A stretch of DNA of 17,134 nucleotides from an uncultured Dyadobacter sp. (GTDB taxonomy: Bacteria; Bacteroidota; Bacteroidia; Cytophagales; Spirosomataceae): positions 1 through 17,134 of the forward strand of contig CAMLNK010000005.1 in the NCBI GenBank assembly GCA_946481035.1, written 5' to 3'. This document shows positions 1-6,129 of the stretch, piece by piece (position 1 is the first letter of the stretch; each line of letters opens with the position of its first letter). The notes under the pieces were generated by a model. That model was not told where the DNA came from. It saw nothing but the letters and a program-made list of their open reading frames with translations, and made no database searches. The translations under genes were made by a program, and so were the position numbers.

Positions 1-2
1 CA

Positions 3-461
3 TTATTATTGCTTACCAAAATCGAAAACCGGCAGTTTCTGGCAGGTACCGAGCCCATCAGCCTGGTACCGATCATCAACCGCAAGCTGCGGGATTTGGA
101 AGACCTGATCGAGCAGCGGGAAATTGCCGTCAGGACGGCCATCGAGCCAACGGGGCCGGTTATGCACCCGGTGCTGGCGGAGGTACTCGTCAATAATTTG
201 CTGACCAATGCGATACGGTACAATGTGAATGGAGGGACGATTGATATTACACTCAATGCAGGGAGGCTGGTCGTGCGCAACACCGGCGCGCCCATCCATA
301 TAGAGCCGGAGCTGATGTTCGAACGCTTCCGGAAAGAGGGTACGCATTCGGCTTCGCTGGGGCTCGGGCTTGCATTGGCGAAAACGATCTGCCAGGTGAA
401 TGGGCAAACGCTTACTTACGAAACAGAAGGCCAGTGGCACATTCTCACGGTGACCTGGTAA
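3..461 (+). CDS. Sensor histidine kinase, C-terminal ATPase part (partial at left edge)
   Basis: The reading frame is open from the first bases of the window, so the gene starts upstream and only about 152 residues are present. They cover the HATPase_c domain of a two-component sensor kinase. The visible boxes are an N box (NNLLTNAIRYN, from base 192), a VxNTG segment in the G1 position where many Bacteroidota kinases have N-x-G instead of D-x-G, an F box (MFERFRK) and a G2 box (SLGLGLALAK). The phospho-acceptor His region, sensor and membrane segments lie outside the window. The domain binds ATP and phosphorylates the kinase's own histidine, which then passes phosphate to a response regulator, probably encoded upstream. 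A terminator-like hairpin follows, so it is probably not co-transcribed with the protease gene downstream. The family call is secure; the signal sensed cannot be told. Confidence 0.9.
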   Translation, partial: LLLLTKIENRQFLAGTEPISLVPIINRKLRDLEDLIEQREIAVRTAIEPTGPVMHPVLAEVLVNNLLTNAIRYNVNGGTIDITLNAGRLVVRNTGAPIHIEPELMFERFRKEGTHSASLGLGLALAKTICQVNGQTLTYETEGQWHILTVTW

Positions 462-630
462 CGATATTCAAGATTTTTCATGGCTAGTAGTGAATAAAGG
501 GAGGGTTTCTGACTCTCCTTTTTTTATGTATTTCAAAAAAATGTTCAACTACAAAATGTCTTCAGAATCCCGACAGAATTGCAACAGGATCGCTACTGAA
601 ATTTGAATACACTTAATCAATTTAATAGCG
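461..630. other. Intergenic leader upstream of the HtrA gene
   Basis: About 170 bases holding the kinase terminator (496-525) and then an AT-rich leader with several A-runs (536-541). A TTTG (602-605) lies too close to the start to serve as a -33 element, and I found no convincing promoter pair. No small gene was seen. Confidence 0.4.
496..525 (+). terminator. Intrinsic terminator after the histidine kinase
   Basis: An 8-bp stem (AAAGGGAG at 496-503 pairing with CTCCTTTT at 515-522, one G-U pair) with an 11-base loop ends in a run of seven T (519-525). It starts 35 bases after the kinase stop codon and fits a rho-independent terminator separating the kinase unit from the HtrA gene. Confidence 0.7.
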
Positions 631-2154
631 ATGACAACAACCCGGAATTTCAGAAAAATCACAGCAGTAGCCCTCGCATCCGCATTATTGGGCGGCACTT
701 CCTACGCTACTTACGAACATTTTGGTAAACCTGATTCAATCTCTCAATGGGTCAGCGATGCAACCCCGTTCATCAAAGCCCGACTTAACGACAAATCTGG
801 TGCGCCAGCGGGCAACGCACCCGGTGCGATGATCCCTGCCGACTTTTCATTTGCTTCCAAAAAAGCCACCGCGGCCGTAGTGCACATCAAATCGACACTG
901 AAACCGGAGCGTACTGTGAGCCAAATGCAAATACCCGAAGAGTTCAGGGATTTCTTCGGTGGTCGCAGCCCGTTCGGCCAGCAGGCCCCCGAGGGTAAAA
1001 TGGAGAAACCGCAAGCAACCGGCTCCGGCGTGATCATCAATTCCGACGGTTATATCGTTACCAACAACCACGTAATCCAGGGTGCTGAAACGCTGGAAGT
1101 AACGCTTGCCGACAAACACACCTACAAAGCGAAGGTGATCGGCAGTGACCCGAACACCGATATTGCATTGATTAAAATCGATGCAAAAAATCTGCCTGCA
1201 TTGTCGTTCGGTAACTCCGAAAATGTGCAGGTAGGCCAATGGGTGCTGGCAGTAGGTAACCCGTACAACCTGACTTCGACCGTCACTGCGGGCATTGTGA
1301 GCGCCAAAGGACGCAGCATTAACATCCTCGGCGAGAATGCAAAAGCCCCAATCGAGTCGTTCATCCAGACCGACGCGGCCGTAAACCCCGGCAACTCCGG
1401 CGGCGCATTGGTGGATTTGAATGGTAACCTGATCGGTATCAACACCGCCATTGCCAGCCAGACAGGCTCGTTTGCCGGCTATTCGTTTGCCGTACCTTCG
1501 AGCATTGCACATAAAGTGGTGGAGGATATTTCCAAATTCGGTTCCGTGCAGCGCGGGTACCTGGGCGTGGGCATCAGCGAAGTGGACGCGGCGAAAATCA
1601 AATCGTTTGACCTGAAAGTAGAGGAAGGTGTGCGCGTCGAGAATTTTGCCGATGAAAGCGCGGCCAAAGAAGCCGGCATCAAAATCGGTGACGTGATCAC
1701 CAAAATCGACGGCCACGCCATCACCAGCGTGCCGCAGTTGCAGGAGGCCATTGCACAGCACAAGCCATCCGATAAAGTAACTGTGAATGTGAATCGTGAC
1801 GGCGTCGACAAAGTAGTCTCCGTGACATTGAAGGGCATTTCAGAACCCGCGGTAGCCGACCGCTCGTCCTCTGCCGTAATGGAACAACTGGGTGTCGAAC
1901 TCAAAGACCTCACTACGCAACAGAAAAAAGAATACGGTATCGGTTCCGGCGCGCAGGTAACGGCCATTAATGCCGGAAAAATCCGCCAGAATACCGATAT
2001 GGAAGAAGGTTTTGTGATTACCAAAATCGATAAAACACCGGTTGCCAATGCCCGTGAAGCTGTGAAAATGCTGCAAGGCAAAAAAGGCGGGGTGATGATG
2101 GAAGGGTTTTATCCCGGCAACGATGAAACCCAATATTTTGCAATTGGTTTGTAA
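631..2154 (+). CDS. Do/HtrA-family periplasmic serine protease
   Basis: This 507-residue protein has the length and layout of DegP/DegQ (Do) proteases: an N-terminal membrane or signal segment (about residues 10-27), a trypsin-like domain (about 75-295) and two PDZ domains (about 300-400 and 415-505). The catalytic triad is complete: His147 in NNHVIQ, Asp177 in DPNTDIALIKI and Ser256 in GNSGGAL. Such enzymes degrade or refold damaged envelope proteins in the periplasm, and the PDZ domains bind substrate C-termini and drive oligomer assembly. A Gln/Gly/Pro-rich segment (about 98-128) before the protease core matches the flexible LA-loop region of Do proteases. No strong Shine-Dalgarno sequence precedes the ATG, as is usual in Bacteroidota. 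The gene is preceded by a terminator and about 100 bases of AT-rich leader, so it probably has its own promoter. Whether it is the DegP or DegQ equivalent cannot be said from sequence alone. Confidence 0.96.
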   Translation: MTTTRNFRKITAVALASALLGGTSYATYEHFGKPDSISQWVSDATPFIKARLNDKSGAPAGNAPGAMIPADFSFASKKATAAVVHIKSTLKPERTVSQMQIPEEFRDFFGGRSPFGQQAPEGKMEKPQATGSGVIINSDGYIVTNNHVIQGAETLEVTLADKHTYKAKVIGSDPNTDIALIKIDAKNLPALSFGNSENVQVGQWVLAVGNPYNLTSTVTAGIVSAKGRSINILGENAKAPIESFIQTDAAVNPGNSGGALVDLNGNLIGINTAIASQTGSFAGYSFAVPSSIAHKVVEDISKFGSVQRGYLGVGISEVDAAKIKSFDLKVEEGVRVENFADESAAKEAGIKIGDVITKIDGHAITSVPQLQEAIAQHKPSDKVTVNVNRDGVDKVVSVTLKGISEPAVADRSSSAVMEQLGVELKDLTTQQKKEYGIGSGAQVTAINAGKIRQNTDMEEGFVITKIDKTPVANAREAVKMLQGKKGGVMMEGFYPGNDETQYFAIGL

Positions 2155-2164
2155 AGTAACCCTC

Positions 2165-2208
2165 GGTTTTCCGGGCTACGAGCCCCGAAAGGCGTTTCCC
2201 GGAAAACC
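2165..2208 (+). terminator. Perfect 11-bp stem-loop between the HtrA gene and the DUF4136 gene
   Basis: GGTTTTCCGGG (2165-2175) is the exact reverse complement of CCCGGAAAACC (2198-2208), with a 22-base spacer. It starts 10 bases after the HtrA stop codon. No T-run follows (TTTAAAATG), so it may be a weak or factor-assisted terminator or an RNA-stabilising hairpin. A second, mutually exclusive small stem (GGGCT at 2173-2177 with AGCCC at 2181-2185) shares its bases. Confidence 0.55.
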
Positions 2209-2227
2209 TTTAAAATGATTCATTGAC

Positions 2228-2797
2228 ATGAAAAAGAACCTGATTTTGTTGGGAATGCTGACTGTGCTGGGCAGTGTGGTGCTCGCGCAAAGTCCCCAAC
2301 GGCCGGCTTCCGGCAAGGCATTGACCTACAACTGGATTGTGCCCGACATGAAAACCAACCAGAACCCGATGTATGCCAGCTCGTTTTCGCGCCACCGTAT
2401 TCAAACCGCCTTCGACAAGGCGCTGGAAAGCAAGGGGCTTACACGAAATACCCAGCATCCGGACCTGCTTTTGCAATTCCATACCTATACGCAGCGCGTA
2501 CGTAAAAACTACTACGGTGGCGGGGGTTATCCATTCGGGGCTTACCCGATGATGGGCTGGGGCCGTTTTGGCTGGGGATACCCCTACTATGGCGGCTTCG
2601 GCGGATATGGATTCGGAGGTTATCCCTATTCCAGCACCGGCACCGACGGCACGCTGATCCTCGATGTAGTGGATACCAAAACCGGTGATATTATCTGGCA
2701 AAAAGCAATTTCCGGTGATGTGAGCAATCCCAACCGGCTTGAAAAACAGATTAACAAGGGTGTCAAAAAACTCATGAAAAGCTTCCCCGTGTCATGA
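2228..2797 (+). CDS. Exported DUF4136-family protein with Gly/Tyr-rich insert
   Basis: The 189-residue product begins with a signal peptide (KK, then a hydrophobic run to LAQ at about residue 21), so it is exported to the periplasm or outer membrane; no lipobox cysteine is present. The body matches DUF4136: a TYNWIVPD strand near residue 33, a SRHRIQTAFDKALESKGL helix at about 54-71, the HPDLLLQFHTY strand at 78-87, and a final domain with TLILDVVDTKTGDIIWQ (142-158). Residues 95-136 form an inserted segment almost entirely of Gly, Tyr, Phe, Trp and Pro, which separates two strands of the domain. Biochemical function of DUF4136 proteins is not established; they are often lipoprotein-like envelope proteins. 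Its stop codon overlaps the start of the next gene (ATGA), so the two are almost certainly translated together. Confidence 0.88.
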   Translation: MKKNLILLGMLTVLGSVVLAQSPQRPASGKALTYNWIVPDMKTNQNPMYASSFSRHRIQTAFDKALESKGLTRNTQHPDLLLQFHTYTQRVRKNYYGGGGYPFGAYPMMGWGRFGWGYPYYGGFGGYGFGGYPYSSTGTDGTLILDVVDTKTGDIIWQKAISGDVSNPNRLEKQINKGVKKLMKSFPVS

Positions 2798-4116
2798 AAA
2801 CGCTTCAATATTTCGCCGCTATTCTGCTCTCCGCCGCCAGCCTGACAGGCTACGGCCAGGATGATCAAATGGTTAGTAATGCACAACAAAACATTGTCAC
2901 TGACCAAAGCCTGCTCAAAGCCATTGCACCTTACAATGACGACGTCCGTAATGACATTCTCGTTGCCACCCAATATCCCGATGTGCTCGCCAAACTGGCC
3001 GGAATCCGGGAAAAAAGTAGCGCCGGGTTTCAGCAGATCATTCAGAATTACGCCCAAAAGAAACAGGGCTGGTTTTACGAAGTGAGCCGCTACCCGGACC
3101 TTATGCATAAACTCGCTACACTTCCGCGCAAAACTTCTCACGAAGCAATCGACGGAATGGTGGCCAATGTCGACCCAACTCCCGAGCTGAAAGAAGCCGC
3201 CTGGAAGTTGTACAACAATCACCATAAAGACCTGGTGGCAGTGGACAACCTCAATGAGGAAGCCAGCTCTTCTTTCCAAAGCATGATCGCGCTGCTGAAC
3301 CCCGACGCCCGGCAGGCTTTCAGAACACTGGAAGAAATGCCGGACGTATTGTCGCTTCTCAACGATCACTCCGACCTGGTAACACGTCTTGGCGAACGTT
3401 TCAAGGACAATCCGGCCGACGTACGAAACGACCTTGCAGGCATCCACGACCAGATCGAAGCGCAGAATAAGGAAGAACTCGCTACCTACCAGGACGAGTT
3501 GAAACAAAATCCGCAGGCGATGCAGGAGCTTAGCCAGGCCTCACAGGAATATGCATCCCAGGGCGGTTACAGCTACCCCGCGCCAACCGGCGATAAGGTG
3601 GTGAACTACGGCAGCCCATATTCTTACTGGTTTGGTTACCCCTACTGGTACGGCTCCGCAATGTGGTACCCCGGCATGTACGGCTATGGTTCCGGCTTCT
3701 ATTTCGGCATGGGTGGTTATCCAATGGTGTACGCAATGCCTTCTCTGGGCTTTTCGAGATGGTTTTTCGGGGGCGCCTACCGGAATTACCCACACCTGTA
3801 CCGCCAGTACGGCGACTATTACCGCACCATCGCCCCGCGGCATTATGGCTATTCGCCCAGAACCGCATTCATCGGTTCCGCCGCGAGACATTTCAATCCC
3901 GGCGTAGGCTCACGATCTTATCTGTTCGACAGAAGTCAGGGTATGCGTTCTGCCCCGCGTCCGATTAATGCGCAAGGCTACCGGTCGATGCCGCGGAGTA
4001 ATTCATTCAGTGCTCCTTCCCGGTCGTATGGCTCTTTTGGAGGCAGAAGTTTTAATGGCGGGGGATTTAGCAGAGGTGGGTTTGGAGGTGGAGGCTTCCG
4101 TGGAGGGAGGCGGTAG
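2794..4116 (+). CDS. Exported protein with duplicated helical unit and Gly/Tyr/Trp-rich C-terminus, function unknown
   Basis: This 440-residue protein has a signal peptide (MKTLQYFAAILLSAASLTGYGQ is the likely region, cleaved near residue 21). Residues 30-250 look fully helical and contain an internal repeat: S-S-x-x-F-Q at 75-80 followed 22 residues after the Phe by P-D-L-M-x-x-L (101-107), and the same pattern at 158-162 and 183-189, exactly 82 residues apart. A further PDVLAKL occurs at 62-68, and DVRND occurs at both 50-54 and 209-213. Residues 256-345 are very rich in Tyr, Gly, Trp, Phe and Met; 400-440 is a Ser/Gly/Arg/Phe tail ending GGRR. The LLKAI...YPDVL start loosely recalls DUF3300 proteins, but this is only a resemblance. 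The start codon overlaps the DUF4136 stop, implying translational coupling. A role in the cell envelope or surface is an inference from export and composition. Confidence 0.85.
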   Translation: MKTLQYFAAILLSAASLTGYGQDDQMVSNAQQNIVTDQSLLKAIAPYNDDVRNDILVATQYPDVLAKLAGIREKSSAGFQQIIQNYAQKKQGWFYEVSRYPDLMHKLATLPRKTSHEAIDGMVANVDPTPELKEAAWKLYNNHHKDLVAVDNLNEEASSSFQSMIALLNPDARQAFRTLEEMPDVLSLLNDHSDLVTRLGERFKDNPADVRNDLAGIHDQIEAQNKEELATYQDELKQNPQAMQELSQASQEYASQGGYSYPAPTGDKVVNYGSPYSYWFGYPYWYGSAMWYPGMYGYGSGFYFGMGGYPMVYAMPSLGFSRWFFGGAYRNYPHLYRQYGDYYRTIAPRHYGYSPRTAFIGSAARHFNPGVGSRSYLFDRSQGMRSAPRPINAQGYRSMPRSNSFSAPSRSYGSFGGRSFNGGGFSRGGFGGGGFRGGRR

Positions 4117-4133
4117 GTTGACCCGATAAAAGC

Positions 4134-4172
4134 GTAAAGGCGGCACGAAGTTGTATTTCGTACCGCCTTTAC
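4134..4172. terminator. Bidirectional terminator between convergent genes
   Basis: Arms at 4134-4149 (starting GTAAAGGCGG) and 4157-4172 (ending CCGCCTTTAC) pair over 16 positions with one C-A mismatch and a 7-base loop. It begins 18 bases after the stop of the Gly/Tyr-rich gene. On the minus strand the hairpin is followed by a GCTTTTAT run, so it can also end the toxin-antitoxin transcript; the toxin stop codon (4169-4171) lies inside the right arm. Confidence 0.85.
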
Positions 4173-4450
4173 TTTGGTGGAAAGGTTTTGTAAATATCAC
4201 CACGAACACTTATTGTTATTATGATGAGATTCGGCGCAATATATTCGATTCCCATTCGATACTGACCGATGCGAATCCGGTAATAACTATGACCAGCCTT
4301 GTACCCGAGAATCGGAACGTAGTCAACACCTGCCGTTTCCAAGGTACCGGCCCTCCTCAACTTTTTGAGTACAGCCTCAGTAGCACTCTGCACGTTAGCT
4401 GGTAACTTTGCATACTCTTTTTTGAATGACTTTTTGATGATTATTTCCAT
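4169..4450 (-). CDS. RelE/ParE-superfamily toxin of a type II toxin-antitoxin pair
   Basis: The 93-residue product fits the RelE/ParE superfamily in length and pattern: an N-terminal helical hairpin (residues 8-33), then a beta-sheet core with YYRIRIGQYRMGIEY (56-70) and IIITISVRGDIYKTFP (76-91). Arg58, Arg60, Arg65 and Arg83 are the conserved basic positions that in RelE-like enzymes bind and cleave mRNA at the ribosome. Gyrase poisoning as in ParE is the alternative; the sequence alone does not settle this, but the RGDIYK-x-FP ending is typical of RelE-annotated members. Its ATG lies inside the end of the antitoxin gene (10-base overlap), so the pair is translationally coupled. The gene is AT-richer than its neighbours, consistent with horizontal acquisition. 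Confidence 0.9.
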   Translation of the reverse strand: MEIIIKKSFKKEYAKLPANVQSATEAVLKKLRRAGTLETAGVDYVPILGYKAGHSYYRIRIGQYRMGIEYIAPNLIIITISVRGDIYKTFPPK

Positions 4451-4734
4451 CCCATTTCCTTGACAAACTCCTCATAGGTAATGGTCTCCTCGCCTTGCCG
4501 TGCATCCATTTCGAGAGCGAGCAGATAATCCTGCACATCATCGTTATCGATAATATACGCGAGTTTCCTAATCTCCTCCAATGTGAAGGTCTTGCGTTTT
4601 TTCTTTGCTGAGAAATTGACGGTCGTCAACCCCAGCTTGCCGGCCAGGTAATCGTTCCGATAACCTGATACATCAATGAGTTCTCCAATGTTCATAACAA
4701 TGCGCTCGTAGCGTTTTATAGTTTCATTCATCAT
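4441..4734 (-). CDS. Antitoxin partner with HTH-like N-terminal region
   Basis: This 97-residue protein is encoded immediately upstream of the RelE-type toxin and overlaps it by 10 bases, which identifies it as the likely antitoxin. Residues 15-62 (GELIDVSGYRNDYLAGKLGLTTVNFSA... then a basic KKKRK stretch and LEEIRKLAYII) have the spacing of a helix-turn-helix of the Cro/XRE type. Residues 77-97 (DARQGEETITYEEFVKEMGWK region) form a short acidic and aromatic tail of the kind that wraps around RelE-fold toxins. An antitoxin of this kind would both neutralise the toxin and repress the shared promoter. Starts are possible at 4734, 4731 or 4695 (MNIGEL); the third would still contain the whole HTH. 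It is not a classical RelB ribbon-helix-helix protein. Confidence 0.82.
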   Translation of the reverse strand: MMNETIKRYERIVMNIGELIDVSGYRNDYLAGKLGLTTVNFSAKKKRKTFTLEEIRKLAYIIDNDDVQDYLLALEMDARQGEETITYEEFVKEMGWK

Positions 4735-4754
4735 GATCGAGGAACTTTGAGTAG

Positions 4755-4791
4755 ATATTAGAATACAAATATGACTAAAAATTTCAACAAA
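4755..4791 (-). promoter_or_regulatory. Candidate promoter and operator of the toxin-antitoxin pair
   Basis: On the minus strand, CATATTTG (4773-4766) differs by one base from the Bacteroidota -7 consensus TAnnTTTG, and a TTTG (4791-4788) lies upstream, although the 14-base spacing is shorter than usual. An inverted repeat ATATT (4755-4759) / AATAT (4768-4772) with an 8-base spacer overlaps the putative -7 element and could be an operator for the antitoxin. This is pattern reading only. Confidence 0.3.
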
Positions 4792-4830
4792 ATTGTCGGG
4801 ATATATTTACAAATTCTGCTTTGAGCTAAT

Positions 4831-4849
4831 CTCCTTTCTCGCAAAGGAG
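4831..4849 (+). promoter_or_regulatory. Small stem-loop in the leader of the HAD gene
   Basis: CTCCTTT (4831-4837) and AAAGGAG (4843-4849) form a perfect 7-bp stem with a 5-base loop in the 171-base divergent gap between the antitoxin and HAD genes. The right arm contains an AGGAGG-like stretch (4844-4850), but it lies about 55 bases before the ATG, too far for a Shine-Dalgarno role. Function unknown. Confidence 0.4.
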
Positions 4850-4905
4850 GAAATCACGAATTATCCGCGCATATTTACTCCCGAACTTTACACTTTCTAC
4901 ATATT

Positions 4906-5547
4906 ATGCAGATCAGCGATCTCAAGATCCTCTTTTTCGATATTGGCGGCGTTCTTTTGAGTAATGGGTGGGGCCACGAGTCCCGCGTGCTGGCGGCGGA
5001 GAAATTCGGCCTCAATTACAAGGAGATGGATCAGCTCCATAATTTTATTTTCAATGTGTACGAAATCGGGAGTGTGAACCTCGATCAGTATCTCGACACG
5101 GTGATCTTCAACCACCCGCGCGATTTCGTAAGGGAAGATTTTAAGGAATTTATGTATTCGCAATCGGTGGAGCTCCCGGGAATGCTTGCATGGCTCAAAG
5201 AATGGAAGAAGGATTGCGGCTTCCGGATCATTTCTATCAATAATGAAGGAAAGGAACTGAACGATTACCGCATCCAGAAGTTCAAGCTGCATACCTGTTT
5301 CGACGCATTCATTTCGTCGTGCGAAGTAAAAATGCGTAAGCCCGATCCACGGATTTTCGAACTGGCCATGGGCATTGCGCAGGCAACACCCAGCCAGTGC
5401 GTGTATTTCGACGACCGCATTATGTTTGCCAACATGGCCAAAACGCTCGGCTTGCGCGCGTACCAGCACACGAGTTTCGAATCGACGAAGGAAATCCTCG
5501 AAGAACTGAAAAAAGAACAGTTCGACCGTTTCGGTCCGCCGCGCTGA
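4906..5547 (+). CDS. HAD-superfamily hydrolase
   Basis: This 213-residue cytoplasmic protein has all four HAD motifs. Motif I is LFFDIGGVLL with nucleophile Asp12, motif II is IISINNE with Ser110, motif III is KMRKPDP with Lys145, and motif IV is VYFDDRIMFANMA with Asp169 and Asp170. A helical cap (about residues 20-90) follows motif I, which places it in subfamily IA near the YihX/epoxide-hydrolase-like group. The residue two after the nucleophile is Gly14 rather than the Asp that acts as general acid in classic phosphatases; many FDxGGVL proteins share this, so low or altered phosphatase activity is possible. The substrate cannot be predicted. The ATG at 4906 is preceded by an AT-rich leader, and the stop codon abuts that of the convergent DinB-like gene without a gap. 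Confidence 0.92.
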   Translation: MQISDLKILFFDIGGVLLSNGWGHESRVLAAEKFGLNYKEMDQLHNFIFNVYEIGSVNLDQYLDTVIFNHPRDFVREDFKEFMYSQSVELPGMLAWLKEWKKDCGFRIISINNEGKELNDYRIQKFKLHTCFDAFISSCEVKMRKPDPRIFELAMGIAQATPSQCVYFDDRIMFANMAKTLGLRAYQHTSFESTKEILEELKKEQFDRFGPPR

Positions 5548-5571
5548 TCAGAATGTGCGGTCGTCGGCGGA
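5535..5571. terminator. Inverted repeat spanning the abutting stop codons of the HAD and DinB genes
   Basis: TCCGCCG (5535-5541) and CGGCGGA (5565-5571) are perfect 7-bp arms around the junction where TGA and TCA meet as the palindrome TGATCA (5545-5550). An inner CGC/GCG pair (5542-5544, 5557-5559) could extend the stem with an asymmetric bulge. No T-run follows on either side, so a terminator role is tentative; the arms may simply be coding sequence. Confidence 0.35.
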
Positions 5572-6048
5572 AGGCCCGTAAATCGATGGGACGGGGATCT
5601 CGTTCAGCCGCATGTATACGGTAAGCTGGCCGCGATGGTGCACCCAGTGATTGATCGTCGAGCCGACGCCCTCGCGTTTGGGCTGGGTAAATAGCACCTG
5701 GCCCTGCCGTTTCAAATAGAAAGGCGCATCGAGGTCGGCGTCGCTGACACCGGCCAGTGATTTCTTGGCAACATTAAAAACTTCCTCAAAATGGCCAAGC
5801 AGCTCCTCACTGGTAGTAAACTCGAAACGTTTATAAGTGGCAAAATCTACCTCGCCCTGCTCGACCATAAAGGTTATCCAAAGGGGAATTTCGGCTACCA
5901 AAAGAGCCAGGTAACCCAGCTCCATGGAAGTGGGGTGCGGTTTGTAACCGAATAATGTCATCGGAATGCGTTCCAGGCATTTGCGGGTCGAAGTATACTC
6001 CGCTTCCAGTTCTTTGATATAGGCATCTACTAAGGTTCTGTTGCTCAT
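5548..6048 (-). CDS. DinB-family protein lacking one expected metal-ligand His
   Basis: The 166-residue product is a four-helix DinB/YfiT-like protein. The strongest marks are INHWVHHRGQLTVYMR (132-147), holding the HxxxH pair His134/His138 with the family's HHRGQ signature, and the IYGPSADD ending. Related proteins of this type normally carry a third His in the second helix, in a segment like LGRLAxHVAEIP; here the segment reads LGYLALLVAEIP, with Leu50 at that place. DinB proteins bind a divalent metal with three His, and some act as thiol-dependent transferases; the name comes from damage-inducible genes but most are not DNA-repair enzymes. With only two ligands this protein may bind metal differently or not at all. 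It is convergent with the HAD gene with zero bases between stops, and divergent from the NADAR gene across 81 bases. Confidence 0.88.
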   Translation of the reverse strand: MSNRTLVDAYIKELEAEYTSTRKCLERIPMTLFGYKPHPTSMELGYLALLVAEIPLWITFMVEQGEVDFATYKRFEFTTSEELLGHFEEVFNVAKKSLAGVSDADLDAPFYLKRQGQVLFTQPKREGVGSTINHWVHHRGQLTVYMRLNEIPVPSIYGPSADDRTF

Positions 6049-6129
6049 AGTATTATCCGTTTTTTTTCAGCAAAGCCCTGCAATAATGATGCCGCGGCGA
6101 AGATCGGATTCAACATTTATATTGTAAAA

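Noticed and set aside
847..1761. A 304-codon open frame on the minus strand inside the HtrA gene
   Set aside because: The plus strand encodes a complete HtrA with catalytic triad and PDZ domains; the antisense product is Cys/His/Gly/Val-rich without any known motif.
2626..3507. A 293-codon minus-strand frame across the DUF4136 and Gly/Tyr-rich genes
   Set aside because: It covers two coupled plus-strand genes with signal peptides and has no domain of its own.
4000..4116. GGTGGAGG-like repetitive DNA at the end of the Gly/Tyr-rich gene
   Set aside because: It reflects Gly/Arg/Ser/Phe codons in the tail of the protein rather than a DNA repeat or CRISPR element.
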